5,757 nt of DNA from JAXGPP01 sp964436865 (GTDB lineage: Bacteria > Planctomycetota > Planctomycetia > Pirellulales > Thermoguttaceae), in NCBI GenBank assembly GCA_964436865.1, contig CAYTFK010000400.1:1-5757 (forward strand). Reading direction: 5' to 3'. This document shows positions 1 to 4,858 of this stretch, piece by piece. Made by a program: the position numbers and the translations under genes. A model generated the notes under the pieces. The model ran no database searches. It was not told the origin of the DNA and saw only the letters and a list, made by a program, of their open reading frames with translations. How positions within the stretch are numbered: position 1 is the stretch's first letter; every line of letters begins with the position of its first letter.

Positions 1-366
1 GGCGGGGCGCCGCGAGCGAAGGGCCAGGGACATCGCCCGGAGTCGTTCGGGCGGGACGCCCCAGAGGCCCTGCGTGTCGCTCATCGCCGCCGTGCCGGCG
101 ACGAGGACCAACCCGTGGAGGTTGCCGGGGGCGACGATCGCCGCTTCGAGGGCGACGATCGCTCCGAGCGACCAGCCGACAGCGACGACCGGCCGCGACT
201 CGGCGGCGATGGCCGCGCACAGGAAGTCTGCACGCTCGACGAGGCACTGCCACCACGGCACGTGCCGGACGAGCGCAACGTCGTCGAGGGCGGCGACTGC
301 CCCGCGCCAGCAGGTTTCGTCGGCGCCCCATCCGGAGATGCAGAGGATGCTCGTGGCGGGCGGCAT
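1..366 (-). CDS. BioH-like alpha/beta hydrolase (C-terminus beyond window)
   Basis: The frame is open from ATG 366 to base 1, giving 122 residues with no stop, so the C-terminal half is outside the window. An N-terminal ISGWGADETCW segment (residues 10-20) matches the HGWG-type oxyanion region of alpha/beta hydrolases. VGWSLGAIVALEAA (63-76) is the nucleophile elbow GxSxG with Ser66. LVLVAGTAAM (86-95) is the following strand, and LWGVPPERLRAM (101-112) resembles the start of the BioH cap region. BioH removes the methyl group from pimeloyl-ACP methyl ester in biotin synthesis; the broader family is very diverse, so the substrate is inferred. There is no signal peptide, so it is cytoplasmic, unlike its neighbours. 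The catalytic Asp and His are not visible. An in-frame ATG at 393 would add nine residues (MADRCYNDS); I prefer 366 because it fits the usual short N-terminus and an upstream -10 box. It follows the DUF1080 gene by about 40 bases. Confidence 0.75.
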   Translation of the reverse strand, partial: MPPATSILCISGWGADETCWRGAVAALDDVALVRHVPWWQCLVERADFLCAAIAAESRPVVAVGWSLGAIVALEAAIVAPGNLHGLVLVAGTAAMSDTQGLWGVPPERLRAMSLALRSRRPA

Positions 367-372
367 CGAGTC

Positions 373-381
373 ATTATAGCA
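373..381 (-). promoter_or_regulatory. Extended -10 promoter element for the BioH-like gene
   Basis: On the minus strand the bases read TGCTATAAT: a perfect TATAAT hexamer (378 down to 373) with an upstream TGn extended -10 motif. This is seen directly. No -35 match occurs at normal spacing; the hexamer there reads GAAGGC. A TTGACT at 414-409 is 30 bases away, which is too far, and belongs to the end of the DUF1080 gene. A transcript start seven bases beyond the box would fall on or next to the A of ATG 366, so the mRNA could be leaderless. The box lies in GC-rich DNA, where a chance match is less likely than in AT-rich DNA. Confidence 0.45.
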
Positions 382-406
382 GCGGTCGGCCATCGGCCTT
401 CGGCGA

Positions 407-1117
407 TCAGTCAAGCACCTTGATCCGCGCGGCGCGGATCTGGACGTGGTCGCCGCCGCGGCTCAGTTCCTGGAAGCCGATGTGCCCGCGCCGCGGACGA
501 TCCTTCACCGGCGGCGCCAGGCTGCCGTCGTGCCGCCGCACCTCCTGCCGCTGCTCGTCCAGATTGAGGTCCTGGATCAACTCGCCATTGAGCACCACCT
601 TGAGGTGCGCCCCCTGGAGCGTGATCTCATAGCGGTTCCACTCCGTCGGCTTGTAGACCTGCTTCCGCGGCGCGATCGCGCGGTAGATCCCGCCCGTCAA
701 CTCGGAGTCCTTGGCCGCCGGGTTGTACCGCAGATCGGCCATCTGCAGTTCCATGCCGTCGAATGCCGGGTCGCCGAACATCGGCGCCCTGAGCGCGCAG
801 CCGCTGTTGCCGAGCTCGCCGAGTTTGAATTCAAACTGCAGCTCGAAATCGCCGTACTCCTTCTCGCTCACCAGCCACGTTCCTCGCGGCTCACTGCCGT
901 GCAGTACGCCGTCCCGGACGTTCCAGGCCACCCCTTCGTCGGCCGGCTTCCGCAGGTCATCCCACTGCCGCACAACCCAGCCGGCCGGCGGACCGTCCTC
1001 GGCAAACAGAGGCACGAAGCCCTCGTCGTTCTCCGCGGCCGTCGCCCCGATCACACCGCACATCACGAGAAACCACGCCGCGGCGCCACTACTCATCAAT
1101 CGGCAGGCAATTCGCAT
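407..1117 (-). CDS. Exported DUF1080 protein (3-keto-disaccharide hydrolase family)
   Basis: 236 residues. Residues 1-28 form a signal peptide: a basic start (MRIACR), a hydrophobic core AAAWFLVMCGVIG and a small-residue cleavage area ATAA before END. The mature part shows the DUF1080 (PF06439) lectin-like fold: GFVPLFAEDGPPAGW (33-47), WNVRDGVLHG (65-74), WLVSEKEYGDFELQFEFKL (81-99), GNSGCALR (103-110), GMELQMAD (121-128), GGIYRAIAPRKQVYKPTEWN (142-161) and the closing GHIGFQELSRGGDHVQIRA (211-229). Characterised members hydrolyse 3-keto-glycosides after C3 oxidation, but many relatives are untested, so the reaction is inferred. The typical closing LQDHG...FRNIRIKEL is changed to FQELSRGGDHVQIRAARIKVLD, an unusual variant. 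AGGAGG lies five bases before ATG 1117 and fixes the start. It begins 39 bases after the arabinofuranosidase stop and is probably cotranscribed with it. Confidence 0.9.
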   Translation of the reverse strand: MRIACRLMSSGAAAWFLVMCGVIGATAAENDEGFVPLFAEDGPPAGWVVRQWDDLRKPADEGVAWNVRDGVLHGSEPRGTWLVSEKEYGDFELQFEFKLGELGNSGCALRAPMFGDPAFDGMELQMADLRYNPAAKDSELTGGIYRAIAPRKQVYKPTEWNRYEITLQGAHLKVVLNGELIQDLNLDEQRQEVRRHDGSLAPPVKDRPRRGHIGFQELSRGGDHVQIRAARIKVLD

Positions 1118-1122
1118 TGCAT

Positions 1123-1128
1123 CCTCCT
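1123..1128 (-). promoter_or_regulatory. Strong Shine-Dalgarno of the DUF1080 gene
   Basis: The minus strand reads AGGAGG followed by five bases (ATGCA) and then ATG at 1117. The ATG inside that spacer (1122-1120) is in another frame. The site sits in the 39-base gap after the arabinofuranosidase gene. That gap shows no convincing promoter or terminator, only a 4-bp GGGC/GCCC hairpin, which supports one transcript for both genes. Confidence 0.7.
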
Positions 1129-1156
1129 CGGGTTATCTGCGGGGCTAGGCTGCCCG

Positions 1157-3340
1157 TTAGCGGGCTCGGGTGGGGATCCTCAGCCGGGCAACCGTGTACG
1201 GCTTCAAGTCCAGCGTTAATCTTCCCTCAACAACAGCCACCGTCGAGTCGTCCGGCGACACGGCATTCGGGCTTTCAAGCCGGTTCACCGCCCACGGCAC
1301 GTCGGCCGAAAGCGTGCGCAACTCAGCCGTAGGCGCCGCATCGAAATCCTTGATCTCCATCGCCAGCGAGAGCGGCCCCGCCGACCCCCGGTTCACGAGC
1401 GAAACCAGCAGACTGCCATCGGCCGCCACCGCGGCCAGGCCATCGAGCGATTCGTAGCGGCATTCTTGCGCCGCATTTTTCAAATCGGGCAACACCATCG
1501 GCGCTTGCTCTTCGGGCGAGCGGCATTCGATCTGCACCGGAGTCGCGCCGGCAAACTCGGCAAACGCCGTCTGGGCGTAGTGGCAGGGTTGCGCGTACAC
1601 CCGTTCGCGCTCCTTCCGCAGACCTCCGCCGTGGTTCACCGTAGCCGAATGGGTGACCATTTCGACAAACGGGGCCTGGCGGATCGCACGATGGTAGATC
1701 AGCACGTCGTAGAGCGCCTCGGCCAAAGTCCCCGGACTCACCAGGTTGTCGCTCCCGAGCCGTTCTTTCTCGCCTGAGCCTCGCGGGCCGAGATGCGCGA
1801 ACATCTGCAGTTCGGTGACCGCCAGCCGCGGCGATTCAATTCCTGCCGCTTCCATGTCGCGGCGCAGCCCGGCCCATTTTCCGGCGAGCACGTCGGGCAC
1901 CGCCATGAAGTCGCGGAAGACATCCAGCGGATCGGTGACGCGCGGCACGTCGCCGCCGATGAGCGGATGGTCGGTGATTCGCCGCAATGACGATGCCGTG
2001 TCGCGGATCAACCGGTCGTTCCACGCCTTGCCCCACATGGCCGGAGCGCCGCACGCATAGAGCGTGATGCTGGGATCGGCCGCCAGCATGGCCGGGGCGA
2101 ACTGGTGGTAGCGGTCGACGTACCCGGCCGCGGTGGTCCAGTGGTATTGCCAGCGGCCCCACAGCTCGTTGCCGATCTCCCAGTGACGGACGTTGTAGGG
2201 CTCGGGATGCCCCGCGGCGGCCCGCTTCCGCCCCTGGGGCGAATCGGCCGGGCCGTTGCAGTACTCGATCCACCGCGCTGCTTCTTCGGGTGTGCCGCTG
2301 CCGGCGTTGATGCAGATCATCGGCTCGCAGCCCACCGCGCGGCAAAAAGCGATGAACTCGTCGGTGCCGAAGAAGTTCGTCTCCACGCCCCCCCAGGCGT
2401 AGTTTGGCCGCGCGGGCCGCTGGTCCAGCGGGCCGATGCCGTCTTCCCAGTGATAACCGCTGACGAAATTCCCGCCCGGCCACCGCAGAAGCGGCAGCTT
2501 CGACTCCTTGAGTAGCCGAACGACGTCGGGATCGGCGCCGCCGACGTGATCGGCCGGCCGCAGCAGAGCCCTCGCGATGACGAACTGGCCGGGCCCATCG
2601 GCCGCGACGGTGAAGCGGTAGGCACCTTCGGCCGGCACCTGGGGATCGACCTCGAGGGTGCCGCGCAGCCACTTCCAGCCGTTCGACAAGCCGCCGAGCA
2701 CCGCTTTCGCGCCGGGCCGGTCGGCCCCCGGCGGCCACAGACCCAGGGTGAGCGAACTGATCTCGGGCGAGCGGGCCAGAATCTCGACTTCGTATTTCCT
2801 CACGCGGTGCAGCGGCAGCCACGTCCACTGGGCGATGCCCTGACCGGCGGCGGCAACTTCGACTCGCTGTGCCCGACCGCCATGCGGGCCCGTATCGGGA
2901 CTCGTCGCCACCGCCTCCCGCCCGCCTTCGGGAATCCACCAGCACGCCAACGCATCGGCACGCGCGCGGACCATCGCGTCGCGAGCGTCATCGGGCCAGC
3001 CAAGCCGCGCCGCCTGCTGGCGAAGCTGCCCGTCGATTTTCGCCGCGTCGCTCTCGAAGGCCGTCACGCCGTCGGGCGTCATCGAGCCCGTCCAGAACGG
3101 CCAGTCGGCCAGCGTCGGGTTGCGCAGGATCTGCGCATCCATGCCGTTGGAGATATTGTTGAACAGGTGCTCGCAGAACTTGCCCGTGATGTAGCGCGGG
3201 ATGGGGTGCTCAGCCCGTTCCCCCGCGCGGATCGTGACGGTCGCCGAACTCGGCTCGGGCGGGGACTCGCTGGCCCACGACACCGCGTTCGCCAACACTC
3301 CCAGGAAGCCGATCGCCGCACACATTCCAAATCGTTGCAT
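1157..3340 (-). CDS. Exported GH51-type alpha-L-arabinofuranosidase with CBM-like insert
   Basis: 727 residues. A signal peptide covers about residues 1-23 (MQRFGMCAAIGFLGVLANAV, then SWA). The GH51 barrel begins with ITGKFCEHLFNNISNGMDAQ (51-70). A beta-rich segment at about 128-264 interrupts it and resembles a CBM4/9 galactose-binding-like module. The barrel resumes with LLRWPGGNFVSGYHWEDGIG (284-303) and YAWGGVETNFFGTDEF (314-329). HWEIGNELWG (386-395) holds the likely acid/base Glu392, and LAVTELQMF (506-514) the likely nucleophile Glu510. The C-terminal beta domain runs from about 596 to 727 and ends KPYTVARLRI, typical of the family. The enzyme would release terminal arabinofuranosyl groups from arabinan, arabinoxylan or arabinogalactan outside the cytoplasm; the exact substrate is not readable. 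GGGAGG lies four bases before ATG 3340. It precedes the DUF1080 gene and probably shares its mRNA. No frameshift is seen. Confidence 0.9.
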   Translation of the reverse strand: MQRFGMCAAIGFLGVLANAVSWASESPPEPSSATVTIRAGERAEHPIPRYITGKFCEHLFNNISNGMDAQILRNPTLADWPFWTGSMTPDGVTAFESDAAKIDGQLRQQAARLGWPDDARDAMVRARADALACWWIPEGGREAVATSPDTGPHGGRAQRVEVAAAGQGIAQWTWLPLHRVRKYEVEILARSPEISSLTLGLWPPGADRPGAKAVLGGLSNGWKWLRGTLEVDPQVPAEGAYRFTVAADGPGQFVIARALLRPADHVGGADPDVVRLLKESKLPLLRWPGGNFVSGYHWEDGIGPLDQRPARPNYAWGGVETNFFGTDEFIAFCRAVGCEPMICINAGSGTPEEAARWIEYCNGPADSPQGRKRAAAGHPEPYNVRHWEIGNELWGRWQYHWTTAAGYVDRYHQFAPAMLAADPSITLYACGAPAMWGKAWNDRLIRDTASSLRRITDHPLIGGDVPRVTDPLDVFRDFMAVPDVLAGKWAGLRRDMEAAGIESPRLAVTELQMFAHLGPRGSGEKERLGSDNLVSPGTLAEALYDVLIYHRAIRQAPFVEMVTHSATVNHGGGLRKERERVYAQPCHYAQTAFAEFAGATPVQIECRSPEEQAPMVLPDLKNAAQECRYESLDGLAAVAADGSLLVSLVNRGSAGPLSLAMEIKDFDAAPTAELRTLSADVPWAVNRLESPNAVSPDDSTVAVVEGRLTLDLKPYTVARLRIPTRAR

Positions 3341-3344
3341 GTCT

Positions 3345-3350
3345 CCTCCC
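3345..3350 (-). promoter_or_regulatory. Shine-Dalgarno of the GH51 gene
   Basis: The minus strand reads GGGAGG, then GAGAC overlapping the spacer, then ATG at 3340. The four-base spacing is slightly short, and an overlapping AGGAG lies closer still. It supports 3340 as the start, consistent with the signal peptide beginning there. Confidence 0.6.
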
Positions 3351-3401
3351 GATCCCCGCTGGCGGCCGCAGTTCCAAATCCAACCGTATTCAGCGTGCGA
3401 G

Positions 3402-3430
3402 AGTATATCTCGACCGGAACGTGCAGGCTA
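3402..3430 (-). promoter_or_regulatory. Possible sigma-70 promoter for GH51-DUF1080, overlapped by a dyad
   Basis: The minus strand has TATACT (3407-3402), five of six matches to the -10 consensus. TAGCCT (3430-3425) lies 17 bases upstream and matches only three of six -35 positions. Transcription would start near 3395, giving a leader of about 55 bases to ATG 3340. A 5-bp inverted repeat, CGAGA-GTATA-TCTCG (3398-3412), overlaps the -10 box and could be a repressor site. The box is seen directly; promoter activity is inferred and weak. The gene could also be read from the upstream propeller promoter, since both lie on the same strand with no clear terminator between them. Confidence 0.35.
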
Positions 3431-3468
3431 CTCGCCATGCACCGGCATTACTGAGAACCATAAGCGGC

Positions 3469-4635
3469 TCAGTCACCGCGTTCGGCAACGAAGAGCCGCG
3501 TCCATGCCCCGTCGCTGACGTTGAAATAGAGTCGCCGGCCATCCGGGCTAAACGCCGGATGCGGGTCCGACCGCCGCCACGATGCCGCCCCCCGAGCGTT
3601 ATTGAATCGATGAACGATCAGGCTCTTGCCGGTCGCCAATTCGCCGACCACGATCGACCACTCGCCCGCCGTTGCCGGTTCCACCTGCGCATCGGTGGTG
3701 AACAGCCTGCCGTCTGGAGCGAAAGACGGGTGGCTGCCGGGAAAACGCGGGAATCCCGCGTGCCGCGTCGTCCGCCCTGTCGCCGCATCGGTGACGATCT
3801 GGCCCGTGTTGATGATGCTTTCCCCGTCGGGGCTCCAGGCCGGATGCCCCCAACGCTTCTGCGCCCACAGAAACTTCTTTGTTTCGAGATCGTAACACAC
3901 CAGTCCTTCCCTGGTGCTTGCCCCTTTGCGGCGGAAGTCGCCCCCCTTGGCCACGGCAAACTTGAAGATCATCCGCCGGCCGTCCGGGCTGAGAATCGGA
4001 TAGTAGAGCGACACCGGACTATCGCCGAACAGCTCCGCTACCAGTTCCGGGTACGCGTCCCGAACGGCGGCCGCGGTCACGACGGGCGTTCGCGCTCCGG
4101 TCTGGCTGTCAAGCAATTCGATATCGGCGAAGTCGTCTGCCTGCCAGTGCAGCCCGATCACAGGAATAACGTCCCCGCTCGGCGAACCGATCCCGACTTG
4201 CCTGCCTCCGGCGAGCACTCGCTCGACGCCGGTCGCCACGTCGACGGCAGCCACCACCCACTCGCCATCGCGAAGATCTTGCAACACTACCCGTTGCCCG
4301 CCCGACAACCACTGCTGGCAGGCAACCCGATGAGCATCTTCGGTGACCACATTCCGCGCCAGGATGTTCGTCTTGCCAGTGGCCCGTTCGACGATCACCA
4401 CATCTCCCTTGTACCCCGCCCGATCAGCGGACATGAACACGAGCACGTGCTTTCCGTCCGGGCTTTCCGGAGAAGTGACATAGTACGTGTGGATCGTGTG
4501 GCAGACGGCGCTCTCCAGTACCGGACGAACGCTAGCATTTTTCCACGCGTCGAGCGGAGACGGCTCGCCGGCCAACGTGCTGGCAATGCCGCATGCGAGA
4601 ATCAGAATCGCCGCAGGGGCATGTCGTGCAAACAT
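3469..4635 (-). CDS. Exported PD40 beta-propeller, PL22 oligogalacturonate lyase-like
   Basis: 388 residues from ATG 4635. The open frame reaches back to an ATG at 4779, but that extension lacks a signal-like start and contains a good promoter. At 4635 there is GAGG five bases upstream, followed by a signal peptide (MFARHAPAAILILACGIAST, cleavage near LAG, 21-23). The mature protein is a WD40-like (PD40) propeller with blade motifs SPESPDGKHVLVFMS (55-69), YYPILSPDGRRMIFK (211-225), GHPAWSPDGESI (263-274), SHPSFAPDGRLF (301-312) and PHPAFSPDGRRLYF (358-371). The spacing and the His residues H264, H302 and H359 recall PL22 oligogalacturonate lyases, metal-dependent enzymes that split unsaturated or saturated digalacturonate. 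The expected HPHP motif reads DPHP here, so activity is uncertain. A non-enzymatic binding propeller is the main alternative. It is divergent from the GH26 gene and upstream of GH51 on the same strand. Confidence 0.75.
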   Translation of the reverse strand: MFARHAPAAILILACGIASTLAGEPSPLDAWKNASVRPVLESAVCHTIHTYYVTSPESPDGKHVLVFMSADRAGYKGDVVIVERATGKTNILARNVVTEDAHRVACQQWLSGGQRVVLQDLRDGEWVVAAVDVATGVERVLAGGRQVGIGSPSGDVIPVIGLHWQADDFADIELLDSQTGARTPVVTAAAVRDAYPELVAELFGDSPVSLYYPILSPDGRRMIFKFAVAKGGDFRRKGASTREGLVCYDLETKKFLWAQKRWGHPAWSPDGESIINTGQIVTDAATGRTTRHAGFPRFPGSHPSFAPDGRLFTTDAQVEPATAGEWSIVVGELATGKSLIVHRFNNARGAASWRRSDPHPAFSPDGRRLYFNVSDGAWTRLFVAERGD

Positions 4636-4681
4636 GGCAGCCTCAAGAACGGGCCGGTGAATCTCCATACCGCCTGCGTTG

Positions 4682-4709
4682 AGAATACCCGTACACGTTT
4701 GAATGTCAA
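4682..4709 (-). promoter_or_regulatory. Sigma-70-type promoter of the propeller gene
   Basis: The minus strand carries a perfect -35 TTGACA (4709-4704), a 16-base spacer and -10 TATTCT (4687-4682), four of six matches. Transcription would begin near 4675, leaving about 40 bases of leader with a GAGG Shine-Dalgarno before ATG 4635. Its place inside the longer open frame is a strong argument against a start at 4779. An ATG at 4668 would have only about seven bases of leader and no ribosome site, so it is disfavoured too. Confidence 0.65.
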
Positions 4710-4720
4710 CCTTTCCGGCA

Positions 4721-4734
4721 TCCCGGCGCCGGGA
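4721..4734. repeat. Perfect 14-bp palindrome in the divergent promoter region
   Basis: TCCCGGCGCCGGGA is identical to its reverse complement over all 14 bases. It sits 11 bases upstream of the -35 box of the propeller gene and between the two divergent genes. That position suits a regulator-binding site. A purely GC palindrome could also arise by chance in this base composition, or form a small hairpin; it lacks a T-tract and has no loop, so it is not a terminator. Confidence 0.45.
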
Positions 4735-4751
4735 CGGCGTTTGGCGACACG

Positions 4752-4781
4752 GTTTGACTCTCGAATCGCCGCCAGTCAAAC
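4752..4781. repeat. 8-bp inverted repeat GTTTGACT-N14-AGTCAAAC, possible operator
   Basis: GTTTGACT (4752-4759) and its exact reverse complement AGTCAAAC (4774-4781) flank a 14-base spacer. The arm centres are 22 bases apart, close to two helix turns, which suits a dimeric regulator binding one face. A further half-site GTTTGA lies at 4697-4702, inside the spacer of the propeller promoter. The repeat is seen directly; the operator role, for one or both divergent genes, is inferred. Confidence 0.45.
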
Positions 4782-4858
4782 TGGGCGGAATGGAGTCGCT
4801 CGATCGACGCGAGGTCGTATCGCAAAGCGGCTATGACAACAGTCTCACGAGTGCTTCG

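Noticed and set aside
128..163. Twelve-base direct repeat in the BioH-like gene
   Set aside because: It comes from the repeated residues AIVA...AIVA on an alpha helix, with biased codon use; no separate function is needed.
81..374. Open frame of 97 codons on the minus strand starting at ATG 374
   Set aside because: Ser/Arg/Pro-rich. The neighbouring frame from ATG 366 encodes a clear alpha/beta hydrolase and stays open to the window edge.
1836..2945. Open frame of 369 codons on the minus strand in another frame of the GH51 gene
   Set aside because: Arg/Gly/Ala-rich shadow; the GH51 frame across the same bases carries the catalytic motifs.
2546..3454. Open frame of 302 codons on the plus strand
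   Set aside because: Antisense to the GH51 gene, low-complexity composition and no recognisable domain.
3450..3473. Inverted repeat ACTGAG / CTCAGT spanning the propeller stop codon as a terminator
   Set aside because: Only a 6-bp stem with a 12-base loop and no T-tract afterwards, so there is too little to call a terminator.
4591..4602. Lipobox-like ILAC in the propeller signal peptide
   Set aside because: Leu at the -2 position is atypical and the hydrophobic stretch before Cys15 is short; ordinary signal peptidase cleavage near residues 22-23 fits better.
4636..4779. 48-residue N-terminal extension of the propeller protein
   Set aside because: It contains the TTGACA/TATTCT promoter, has no ribosome site and would bury the signal peptide.
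3421..4836. Open frame of 471 codons on the plus strand
   Set aside because: It is antisense to the propeller gene. Its product is Arg/Pro-rich with no family motif, while the minus frame has PD40 repeats, a signal peptide, a promoter and a ribosome site. Long antisense frames are common in GC-rich coding DNA.
4790..4858. Upstream in-frame start for the GH26 gene at ATG 4790
   Set aside because: Possible, but it would place a hydrophilic stretch of about 23 extra residues before the signal peptide, and it has only a weak GGGCGGA ribosome-like sequence.
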